Part shown: one piece after another, positions 16,945-29,200 of the stretch
Layout: every line of letters begins with the position of its first letter
How positions within the stretch are numbered: position 1 is the first letter of the stretch
DNA from: Williamsia deligens
GTDB lineage: Bacteria; Actinomycetota; Actinomycetes; Mycobacteriales; Mycobacteriaceae
DNA: 64,000 nucleotides
Direction of reading: 5' to 3'
Assembly (NCBI RefSeq): GCF_024171765.1
Contig: NZ_JAMTCI010000001.1
Coordinates: 1,892,557 to 1,956,556 of the forward strand
Program-made: the position numbers and the translations under genes
Notes under the pieces: generated by a model
The model's database searches: none
The model's input: only the letters and a program-made list of their open reading frames with translations
Told to the model about the DNA's origin: nothing

Positions 16945-19900
16945 ATGCAGATCGCGGATGTGCTCGGCCGTCTCGACGAGTGGAACGACCGGTCGGAGCC
17001 GGCGACGCGATCGACCGTCCCCGAACTCCTCCGGCGGCAGATCGCCGCCACCCCCGACGCCGTCGCGCTCGTCACCGACGACCTCACCCTCACCTACGCC
17101 GAACTCGGCGACCGCGTCGAGGATCTCGCGGCGCACCTGCGCGCAGCGGGTGTCGGTGCCGAGGACGTCGTCGCGATCGGCATGCGGCGCAGCGCGGAGA
17201 TGGTGGTCTCCGTCCTCGCGACCATGGTCGCCGGCGGTGCCTTCGTGCCGATCGACGCGAGCTGGCCCCGACGGCGCCGTGAACGGACCGCGGGCGACGC
17301 CCGCATCGTCCATGCGCTCGTCGCACGGGACGACGACGGCGACTGGGACGTCCCGACGACGGCTGTCGACCTGGAGGACTGGTCGATCGCGGAGCGGCCG
17401 GTCAACGACGCGCCAGTCGTCGTCGACGGTGCCCGGTTGGCCTACATCGTGTTCACGTCGGGGTCCACCGGTACCCCGAAGGGCTCGATGATCCGCCACG
17501 AGGCGATCTGCGAACGACTGCGCTGGCAGCGCGACGAGATCCTGCACTTCGGCCCCGACGACGCCTCGCTGTTCAAGGCCCCGTTGGCCTTCGACATCGC
17601 GATCAACGAGATCCTGCTTCCGCTGGTGTCCGGCGGACGGGTCGTGGTGGCGCGCCCCGACGGCGAACGCGACCCCGAGTACCTGCTCGCCACGATCGCC
17701 CGCCACGACGTCACGTTCGTCTACCTCGTGTCGTCGATGCTCGATGCGCTCCTCGAACTCGACGGTCCCGCGGGGGACACGTCGTCGCTCCGCGGTCTGC
17801 GCCATGTGTGGTGCGGGGGCGAGGTCCTCACCCCGGACCTGTTCCGGCGCTTCCGCGCACATCTCGACACGACGCTCTACCACGGGTACGGGCCCGCCGA
17901 GGCGACCATCGGTGTGTCGCATGTGATCTACCGTGATGTCGCCGAACGGATCGCGACGTCGATCGGCTCGCCCAACCCGCACACGCAGCTCTACGTCCTC
18001 GACGACGACCTCCGTCCCGTGGGACCCGGGGTGGGCGGCGAGCTCTACGCGGCGGGCTTCCTGCTGGGCCGCGGCTATGTGGGCGCACCGGGACTCACCG
18101 CGTCGCGGTTCGTCGCGAACCCGTTCGACGACAACGGCTCCCGGATGTACCGCACCGGCGACCTCGCCCGCTGGGCCGAGGACGGGGCACTGGAGTTCCT
18201 CGGTCGCGCCGACAACCAGGTCAAGATCCGGGGTCGACGGATCGAACTCGAGGAGATCGAATCGGCCCTCGCCGACCACCCGCAGGTGCGCTCCGCCGCG
18301 GTGGTCGTGCGCGAGTCGACCCTCGTCGCCTTCACCACGACCACCGGCGCGGCACCGGACACCGCCGACCTCGCCGGGTGGGCGGCCGACCGCCTGCCCG
18401 AGTACATGGTGCCCGGCGAGATCCACCTGCTGGACACGATGCCGACCACCGCCAACGGCAAGGTCGACCGCGCCGCGCTGACCACCCGTGCGACGGAATC
18501 CGCCCGAGCGCGGACCACGCCGGTCGTCGCACCGTCGACGGTGCGGGAGTCGTTGTTGTGCAGCGTGTTCGCCGACGTCCTCGACGAGGCGGAGATCGGT
18601 GTCGACGACGACTTCTTCGCCGCGGGCGGTGACAGCATCGTCGCGATCCGGGTGGTCGGTCGGCTGCGGACGCAGGGGTACGCACTGCGTCCCCGCGAGA
18701 TGTTCGCGCATCGCACGCCGCGGGCACTCGCGCCCCTGCTCGTCGAGCTCGACGCCGCCTCCACCCGCGTCGCCGTGCCCCAGACGGGTCCCGTCGGGCC
18801 GACGCCGATCACCGCGTGGCTCGACGAGACCGCCGACGGCGCCGACGTGCTGTCGGGGTTCGCCCAAGGGGTCGTCCTGACCGCGCCGGACGGGCTCACC
18901 GAGACCGATCTGCAGGCAGTCGTCGCAGCTGTCGTCGACCGCCACGGCATGCTGCGAGCGCGGACCGACGGGCCCGCGGCGGCGCTGGTGGTGCCCGACT
19001 CCGCAGGTGCACAGGAGGTTCTGGTCCACCCGGTGTCCGGTGACCGTGTCCCCGACGTCCGGACCGCGTGGGAGGGCGCGCGCGCACGTCTCGACCCGAC
19101 CGACGGTCGCATGCTGGTGGTCACGTGGCTGCCTGAACACCGGCTGATCCTGGTCGTGGCACACCACGTCGTCGTCGACGGCGTCGCGCTGCGGGTCATC
19201 GCCGAGGACCTCGCGGCCGCACACGCGTCTCTAGTCGCCACCGGGTCCGCCGTGGTCGACGAGGTGCCCGTCTCCTTCCGCGACTGGGCCGAGCGCGTCC
19301 GGACCGCCGCCGCCGACGGGGTGTTCGCGTCGGAGGCAGCGCACTGGGAGGGGGTCTCCCGGGGGACGGAACCGCATCTGGGCGACCGGCCGCTCGACCC
19401 TGCCGTCGACACCGTCGCGACAGAACGTCGACGGGTGATCGAGCTGGATCCGGCAACCACCGATCGACTGCTGTCGGTCGTCCCGGAGGCGATCCACGGC
19501 CGCGCCGACGACGCGATGGTCGCCGCGCTCGCCATGGCCGTGACGCGGTGGCGATCGGAGAGAGGGCTCGACGCCGACGATCCCGGCGTGCTGCTGGAGC
19601 TCGAAGGCCACGGTCGAGAGGCCGACGCCGTGGACCCGGACGGCCTGTCGGGACCGGCCGACCTCTCGCGGACCGTCGGATGGTTCACCACCCTCTACCC
19701 GGCGCGGATCACGGTCGACCCAAGGGCCGCGATCGGCACCGTCGTGCGGTCGGTGAAGGAACAGCTCCGTCGGACGCCGTCTCACGGCGTCGGCTACGGC
19801 GTGCTGCGGTATCTCGCCGATGCCGGTCGTGCCGCGTCGGACATCGCGTGCACCCCGCAGGTGCTGTTCAACTACCTCGGCCGCTTCTCGCTCGACGCGT

Positions 19901-20214
19901 CGGGCCCGTCGCCGTGGTCCATCGCGTCGGTCGACGGTCGGGCGGTGTGGGAGGACCGTGCCGCGACGATGCCGCTGCCCCGACTCGTCGAGGTCAACGC
20001 CGAGACCGTGGAATCCGATGCCGGGGCACGTCTGCGCGCCGTGATCAGTTGGCCCGCAGGCGCGGTGGACGCCGCGGCCGTCGACCGTCTCGCCGAGCTG
20101 TGGGTGGAGGCCCTGCGCGCGATCGCCGCCGACCCGTCGGTGACGGGACACACGTCGTCGGACTTCCCCCTCGTCGCGCTCACCGACGACGACATCCGCG
20201 ACATCGAGATCCGC
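16945..20214 (+). other. NRPS module 1 (A-T-E), predicted D-N5-formyl-N5-hydroxyornithine
   Basis: There is no condensation domain before it, so this is the loading module. The adenylation core [11 protein letters not shown] is near residue 170. Pocket residues read by aligning FDIAINE, VYLVSS, WCGGE and [11 protein letters not shown] to GrsA PheA give DINYWGGIGK, the code I remember for N5-formyl-N5-hydroxyornithine in pyoverdine synthetases. The carrier serine is Ser564 (GGDSI). The epimerisation domain has HHVVVDG at His740/741 and NYLGRF near 976, so the residue should be released as D. Confidence 0.8.
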
Positions 20215-23200
20215 TTTCCCGCGGTCGAGACGGTGCTGCCGCTGACGCCGGTGCAGCAGGGCATCTGGTTCCGGTCGCGCTACGAGGCCGGCCACGATCC
20301 CTATGTCGTGCAACAGATCGTCGAGGTCCTCGGGGACGTCGACCGCCGGCGCTTCACCGCAGCGGTCGACGCCGTCATGCGACGTCACCAGGCGTTGTCG
20401 ACGGCTGTCGTCGCGATCGGCGACGGCACGCCGGTGGCCGTCATCGTGCCCGTCCCACCCACCGACGTGCGCTGGATCGACGACGCCGACGTCGACGTCG
20501 ACACCGTCGCGGCCGACGAACGCGACCGCGGATTCGCGCTGGACCGGGCGCCGCTCATGCGTTTCGCGATGGTCGAGCACTCGCCCGACCGCCCCGGCCC
20601 CGCTCGACACACCCTCGTGCAGACGGTGCATCACATCGTGGCCGACGGATGGTCGGTGCCGATCGTCCTCGACGACATCGCGGTCGCCTACCGGGACGGG
20701 GGCGTCGGTGTCTTCCCGGCACGCATCGATCGACACCTGGAGTGGCTCGGTCGTCGGGACGCACCCGCGGATCACGCGGCCTGGACGCACTACCTGCGTG
20801 GGCTGGACGCCCCCACCCGCGTCGCCGCGGCCGACGGGCCCGGCGGTGTGGTGCGCCCGGCCGAGGACCGTCACGGCCGTCGGACGACCCGCTTCGACGG
20901 GGACATGACAGGGGCCGCGCGGTCGATCGGTGTCACGCCGAGCGCGGTCGCCACGGCTGCCTGGGCGATCGTCCTGGGCCGGGTCACCGGTACCTCCGAT
21001 GTCACCTTCGCGTCGGCGGTGTCGGGTCGCGGCGGTGACCTCCCCGGCGTCGACGACATCGTCGGGATGCTCGTGAGCACCGTCGTCACCCGCGTCCGGG
21101 TCGACGCGGGCGCGACCGTCGCCGCCACCGCCCGCGACCACGCGGCGGCTGAGCTGACCGTCCTCGACCACCAGCACATCCCCCTGACCGAGGTGGCCGA
21201 GATCGTCGGCGGCCACGGCGATCTCGTGGACACCCTCCTGGTCATCGAGAACCTCGGTCCGCACGAAGTGCGCGCCGTCGATGGGGGCGACGTCGGTTTC
21301 GGAGAGGTGCGGGTCGTCGAGGCGCCCCACTATCCGCTCACCGTGATGGTGTCGGTGCACACCGACATCCGCGTGACCGTCACCAACGACCGGACAGTCG
21401 TCTCCGACGCAGTCGCCGACCACGTCGCCTCGGCGATGGTCGAGGTCCTGGCCGCGACGGTTGCCGACCCGGAGACCACTGTCGCCGCGATCCAGACCTG
21501 TCGCGCGCCCGCGGTCGAGGTTGTCGCGCCCGTCCACGCACCGCTGCTGCCCCAGGTGCTGGCGGACACCGCTGCCGCGCATGCCGACTCGCTCGCAGTC
21601 GTGGGGGGAGACGTGCGGTGGACCCACGCCGAGCTCGCCGAGCACACCGGGGAGATCGTGTCCGCGCTCCGCTCCGCGGGTGTCGGTCGCGGGTCGGTGG
21701 TCGCGCTGATGCTGCCGCGGACCCCGGTGGCGGTCGCCGCGTTCCTCGCCGTGACGACCGTGGGTGCGGCGGTCATGCCGGTGGACATCTCCTACCCGGC
21801 GGACCGGATCCGGCTCATGGTCGACGTCGTCGCGCCGCAGGTCGTCCTCACGGATTCGTCGGTGCGCGTGCCGGACTCGTCGGCGGAGATGGTCGATGTC
21901 ACCGCGATCGACGATCGGTCTGCGGATGTCGCTGTGACCACCGAGGTCTCGCGCGACGACGCGGCACTCGTCGTCTTCACGTCGGGATCGACAGGGACAC
22001 CGCGAGCGGTCGTCCTCTCGCACGGGGCACTCGCCGACCGGCTCGCCTGGGCACGGCGACGGTGGACCGCCGCGACGTGGTTGGCGAAGAGTTCCTGGGC
22101 GTTCATCGACGGCACCACCGAACTCCTCACGCCGCTCACCGCCGGGGCCGCCGTCGTCCTCGCCGACGACGACGAGCGGCGCGACGGGTCCGCTCTCGCG
22201 CGTCTCGCCGACGAGCACGGCGTCGAGCAGATCGTCGCCGTCGGATCGCTGGCGCGGGTGATGGCAGGGGAGTTCGGCGACCACCTCGCGTCCGTGCGTC
22301 GGTGGATCCTCAGCGGTGAGGCATTGGAGCCCTCCACCGTCGCGGCGATCAGGACGGGTACACCCGCGGCGACGATCGTGAACTCGTACGGCTCGTCGGA
22401 GATCGCCGGCGACGTGCTCAACACCGGCGTGGACAGTCCCGACACCATCACGCTGGGCACCCCGGTACCGGGCAGCGATGTCGCCGTCCTCGACCACATG
22501 CTGACGGAGACACCGCACGGCGTCATCGGCGACATCGTCGTCGGCGGCGGACAACTCGCCCGCGGTTACCACGGTGACCCCGCCGCCACCGCGACCCGCT
22601 TCGTCGCCGACCCCCGCCCGGGCGCGGCGCCCGGGGCACGCCTCTACCGCACCGGCGACCGCGGATGGATGGACTCCGCGGGTCGCATCCACTTCAGCGG
22701 CCGGGACGACGACCAGATCTCGGTCCGTGGTGCCCGTGTCGAGCCGCGGGAGGTCGAGGCCGCGCTGTGCCGCGTCGACGGAGTCACCGATGCCGTCGTG
22801 CTCGCGACCCCGGCCCTCGAGGCCGTGGTCGTCGGCGACCCGGATCTGCGTCCGACGGCCGTCCGCGCTGTCGTCGCAGCGACGCTGCCATCGCATGCCG
22901 TGCCGTCACGCGTGGTCCGTGTCGAGTCGATCCCGCTGCTGCCGAACGGGAAACGAGATCGTGCGGCCCTGATGACCCTGCTCGACGGTGATCGTGACGT
23001 GCGGTCGGCCGGTGAGGTCGTCGCACCGACGACCGCGGCGGAAGCCGACGTCGCCGAGGTCGTCGCCGACGTCCTCGGTCTGCCGTCGGTCTCGACCACC
23101 GACGAGTTCCTCGAGCTCGGCGGCGACAGCATCGTCGCGGTCCGGGTGATCGGACATCTGACCCGGCGGGGGTGGGCCGTGACGGGGGAGGACGTCTTCC

Positions 23201-26200
23201 GTGGACGCACCGTCGCGGGCATCGCTGCCCGCCTGACCCGCACCGACGACCGCCACTCGCAGGACGACGTACCGCCGTTCGCCACCGTGACCCTGTCCGA
23301 GGCCGACCGTGATCGGGTGATCGCCACGGTCGGGTCCGATGTGGAGGACATCTGGTCCCTGACGCCGCTGCAGCGAGGCGTGTACACGGAATGCGCTGCG
23401 GCCGGCCCCCGGGACACGACCTACCTGACGCAGAACGTCTTCACCCTCGACCGCCGGGTCGATGTCAGCGCATTCCGAACGGCGTTGGCCGGCATGGTCG
23501 AGGCACTCCCGCAGCTGCGTGTGTCGTTCCACCCGACCCGCTCCGAGGACCCGGCGGCGACACCCGTCGTCGCTGTCGTCGCCGGCCGCGTCGACGTGGA
23601 GGTCGTCGAGCACGATCTCACCGACCGCGACATCGCGTCCGCGCATGCCGCGGCGGCCGACGTCGTCGAGGCGGATCGGACCCGGCCGTTCGCGCTGGAC
23701 GCGCCCCCGCTGATCCGGGCCGCCGTCGTCGCACTCCCCGACGGCACGGACCGCCTGCTGCTCACATACCACTTCCTCCTGTTCGACGGTTGGTCGCGGG
23801 AACTGGTGCTACGGGACCTGTTCTCCCGGTACGACTCCGAGCTCAGTGGTGAGCCAACCGCGCAGGCGCCGTCGGTGGCGCCGTTCCCACACCACCTGCG
23901 ATGGCTGCAGCAGACCGACGACGACGCCGCCCGTGCAGCATGGCGATCACTCCTGGCGACCGTCGAGGAACCGACCCTCGCCGCGCACGACGGCGCTCGG
24001 TCCGGCGCCGGCGTCACCGCACCCGTGCAGGTCTTCGACTCCGTCTCCGCCGAGGTGTCGCGGGCGGTCACCGCCACCGCGCGTCGCCTCGGGGTGACCG
24101 AGAACGCCGTCCTGACCGCGGCTCTCGCCACCGTCACCGGCGTGCACGCGGGGACGACCGACGTGGTCATCGGCGTCACGGTCGCGGGTCGGCCGGGGGA
24201 CATCGCCGATGTCGAGAACACGGTCGGGCCGTTCCTCACCACCGTGCCTGCGCGCCTCGACCTTCGGCCTGGACGCAGCGTCGCCCAGGTCGTGACCGAC
24301 GCCGCCGACCAGCGCGTCGCCATGATGGCGCACGACCACATCGGTCTCGCCGAGATCACCCGCGCCGCCCGGGGGGATGCCGGGACAACGCTGTTCGACT
24401 CGCTGTTCGTGCTGCAGAACTTCCTCGGCGACGACACGTTCACCGATCTGGAGTCACGCCACGGCATCGTCGACGTCGAGTACCGCGACACCACGGCGTT
24501 CCCGATCACCTGGGTGCTCACCCCGGGCCGGAGGATCGGCATCAAGCTGGAGTACCGGCCCGACGCGGTCACCGAGGACACGGCGGCGACGATGGTGCGC
24601 GGCTTGCACCGCGCGCTGGAGCAGATCACCGCGGACACCGACGGGCCGATCGGTGCCCTGCGACTGCACGACGAGGACGGTGTGCAGCCGGGACAGCATC
24701 CGATCGAGCCGGTGACGATCGCCGAGATGCTCTCCGCCCGAGCAACCCTCGTCCCCGACGTGACCGCCCTGGTCGCCGGCAGCGACCGCATCGACTACCG
24801 CGAGCTGGACACGCGGGTCACGCGGATGGCGCGGATGCTGCTCACCCACGGCGCCGGACCCGAGGTGGTCGTCGCCCTCGACCTCCCCCGCACCACCGAC
24901 ATGGTGGTCGCGTTGTTCGCGGTCCTGCGGACCGGTGCGGCCTACCTCCCGCTCGACCGCGACCACCCTGTCGCTCGACTGCACGCGATCGTCGACGACG
25001 CCGCGCCCACGATCCTCGTGACCGACTCCGCGGAGCGACCCATCGCCGCAGCCGCCGCCGAGTCCGGCAGCCACGTCGTCGATCTCGGGGACGACGACAC
25101 CACGACGACACTCGCAGAAACAGACGCGTCGCCGATCCGGGCCGGGGAGCTCGGGGCGTTCGCATCCGGCCGGGACCGCCTCGACCACCCCGCGTACCTG
25201 ATCTACACGTCCGGATCGACGGGAACGCCGAAGGGTGTGGTGACCCCGTACGTCGGCCTGACGAACATGTACGCGAACCACGATGCGGCGATCTTCACCC
25301 CGACCGTGGCACGAGCGGACCGCGACGTGCTCGCGGTCGCCCACACGGTGTCGTTCTCGTTCGACATGTCGTGGGAGGAGCTGTTCTGGCTCGTGGCGGG
25401 CCACACCGTCCACATCTGCGACGAGGAGCTCCGTCGCGACGCCCCCGCGCTGGTGGGGTACTGCACCGACCACACCATCGACGTCATCAACGTGACCCCC
25501 ACCTACGCGCACCACCTCATCGAGGAGGGGTTGCTGACCGGTGAGCACGTGCCTGCGCTGGTGCTGCTGGGCGGCGAGGCCGTCACCGACGTCCTGTGGG
25601 ATGCGCTGCGCAGCACCGACGGCACGGTCGGCTACAACCTCTACGGCCCGACCGAGTACACGATCAACACCCTCGGGGCGGGGACGGACGAGAGCGTCAC
25701 GCCCACGGTGGGGCGGCCCATCCTCAACACGGCGGCGCGCGTCCTCGACACGGCACTGCGGCCCGTCCCCGACGGCGTCGTCGGCGAGCTGTACATCGCC
25801 GGGGCCGGACTGGCACGCGGGTACCACCGACGGCCGGACCTGACCGCGGCGGCGATGGTCGCGGACCCCCAGGGGTCCGGCACGCGCATGTATCGGACCG
25901 GGGACCTCGTCCGTCGCCGACCCGACGGCATCCTCGACTACCTCGGCCGCGCCGACGACCAGATCAAGATCCGGGGATACCGAGTGGAACTCGGGGAGAT
26001 CGAGTCGGTCATCACGTCCCTCGACGGCGTGCGACGCTGTGCCGTCGTCGCCCGTGCCGACAGCGAGGTACCCGGCCGCAAGACCGTGGTCGCGTACGTC
26101 GTCGTGGGCGACCCGGCGGACACCCGCGACGACGGCGAGGTGATCTCGGGCGTCCGCGATGCGGTGGCGGCGACGCTGCCGTCTTACATGGTGCCCGCGC

Positions 26201-29200
26201 GCTATGGGATCGTCGACGACCTCCCGCTGACCGTCAACGGCAAGCTCGACGTCGCGGCGCTGCCGGAGCCCGTCGCCGCGGTGCGGGGAGATCTCCGACC
26301 ACCCCGCACCGACGCCGAACGTGTCGTCGCCGAGGTCGTGTCCCAGGTACTCGGGATCGGTCCGGTGGGACTCGACGACGACTTCTTCGCGCTCGGCGGC
26401 GACAGCATCTCGTCGATCACTCTGGCCAGCCGGGCGGCGGCGCGGGGTGCGCGCATCACCCCGCGGGAGATCTTCCGTCGGCGCACGGTGGTGGCGATCG
26501 CGGCCGCGTCGGTGTCCGACGCGCCCGTCGCCGCGGTCGACGATCCGGGCACCGGGACCGTGCCGCCGACACCCATGCTCGCCGAGACGGTGCGTGCCGG
26601 CACAGTTCTCGACGCGTTCTACCAGTCGATGGTGCTCCGGACGCCGGTCGGCATGACCCACGACGACCTGGTCGCGGTGCTCGGGGCGCTGCGCGACCGT
26701 CACCCGCTGCTGCGCGCACGTGTCGTCGGTGGGGACGACTGGGGTCTCGTCGTCGACGAGAACCCGGACTCGGAACTATCCGTCGATCTCAGGACCGTCG
26801 ATCTCAGGACCGTCGGCGAGGACTTCGGCGGTGGCCGGCTCGACGCGGCCGTCGCGGAGCGCGCTGCCGCACTGGACTGCCGGGCCGGGCGCATGGTGAC
26901 CGCGGCGTGGTCGCCCTCCACGGCCACCGCACCCGGTCAACTGCTCCTGGTCGTCCACCATGTCGTGGTCGACGGGGTCTCCTGGCGGATCATCGTCGAG
27001 CACCTGGCCCGCGCGTGGGCGTCCCGGAAGGCCTCCGGTGATGCACGTCTGGAGGCGGGCGGGACCTCCTTTCGTCGCTGGGCGGAACTGCTGACCGACG
27101 CCCTCACACCCGACGCCCTCGCCGAGGAGGTCGAGGAGTGGCAGCGTGCGCTGACGCCGGGCGAACCGCTCGGCGACCGACCACTGAATCCCGCGCGGGA
27201 CACGATCGCGACGACGCGCACCGTCCGCGTCGACCTCGACAGCGCCACGACCGGTGAACTCGTCGGACGCGTCGCCGCATCGGTCAACGGCACCGTCGAC
27301 GACCTCCTGCTGGCCTCGCTCTCCATCGCGGTCCGCGAGTGGCGCGCGCGGCGCCGTCCCGGTCGGGACTCCGACGGGCACCTGCTCGTCAACCTCGAGG
27401 GACACGGGCGACGTCCGGAGGTGTTGGGCGACAGGGGTGTCGGTGTCGACCTCGCGGAGACGATCGGGTGGTTCACTGCCATCCATCCTGTGGCCGTGGA
27501 CGCCGGCCCGGTCGACTGGCAGTCGGTCCTCGACGCCGACACGTCCCTCGACCGTGCGGTGAAGGCCGTGAAGGAGCAGGTGCGCGCGATGCCCCGGCGA
27601 CATGCCGGCCTGAGCTACGGCATGCTCCGTCACGTCCACCGTCATCCCGCCGTGCAGGGACCGTCCCCGGAGATCCTGCTGAACTACCTCGGTCGGCTCG
27701 ACGGGCGGGGCGGCGCGGACGGCGACTGGGCCCCGGTCCCGGAGATCGGTGCACTGCGTGAGGGCGTCGACCCGTCGAACCCCGCAGCGGCACTGGAGGT
27801 CACGGCGCAGATCGGTGCGGATGGTCGGTTGATCGTCGACCTCATGTGGCCCGAGGGGATCCTCGACGACGGACCGACCGCGATGACCGACCTCGCGGAC
27901 CGCTGGATGGTCGCACTGCGGGCCCTTACGCAGGCCCCCATCGGGGGTGCGACGCCGTCGGACTTCCCGCTGGTGTCGTTGACCGAGCAGGACCTGTCGA
28001 CCCTCGCGGGTGATCGAGGCGAGCCGGTGGCGGTCCTGCCGATGCTGCCGCTGCAGGCGGGGATGGTCGCGCACTCGATCCTGCTCTCCGCGGGGACGAC
28101 CGCCACGACGCCGGGCGACCCCTATGTCGTCCAGCAGTCCGCGCAGGTCGTGGGCGCGGTGGACGTGCCGCGTCTGCACCGCGCCCTGGCCGCGGTCGTC
28201 GCGCGGCACGACGCCCTGCGTACCCGGTTCGTCGCGACCGGTCATGGCGCCGTCGTGCAGGTGGTCGATCCTGCGGGCCCGGTGGACCTCGCGCACCATG
28301 ACCTCCGCGGGGCCGCGGACCCTGCGTCGGACGCCGACACCGCTGCGGCGCAGCTGCTGCACCGCCCGCTCGACCTGGCCGGGCGGCCGCCCGTGCGGTT
28401 CGCCCTGATGTCCCTCACCGACACGGACCACCGGCTCGTCCAGACGATGCACCACGCGCTGGCGGACGGGTGGTCGTACCCGCTGGTCTTCGCCGACCTG
28501 CTCGAGGCCTACCGCAGCGATGCGCCGTTGCCCCGGCCCGCGATCGGATGGGCCGACCACGTCGAGACCGTCGTCGCCGGCAACCCGGACCGCGCCTGCG
28601 AGACCTGGCGCGACGTCCTCGTCGACGTCCTCGGTCCACAGATCACACCGACCCTCCTGGCCCCGGCGCTTCCCCGCCCGACAGGCGCGGACACCGGGTA
28701 CCGCACCGTCACGACGACGTCGTCGGCGTCCGACACCGCCGCGCTCGCGGGCGCGGCACGCTCCCGCGGCGTCACCCTCGGTGCCGTGGCCCATGCCGCC
28801 TGGGCCGGGGTGCTCGGGCGTCTCACGGGGCAGGACGCCGTCGTCTTCGGGTCGACGGTCTCGGGTCGGGCGGGGACGGCACTCGACGTGACCGGTGTCG
28901 TCGGCCTGCTCATCAACACCAATCCGCTTCCCGTGGCGGTCCCGCCCACAGCGCGTCTCGGGGAAGTCGTGCACGCGGTCGCCGACGTCACCACCGAGGT
29001 GATGGACGCCCAGCAGATCGGGCTCGCCGACATCGGCCGATCGGTGGGCGCGGCGACGCTCTTCGACTCGATCGTGGTCGTCGAGAACTTCCCCGACGTC
29101 CCCGCATCCGACGGCGGTACCGACGGCCTCTCCGTCACCGGGTTCACCGGTGTCGACACCCCGCACTACCCGGTGTCGCTGGTCGTCTTCCCCGGCGAGA

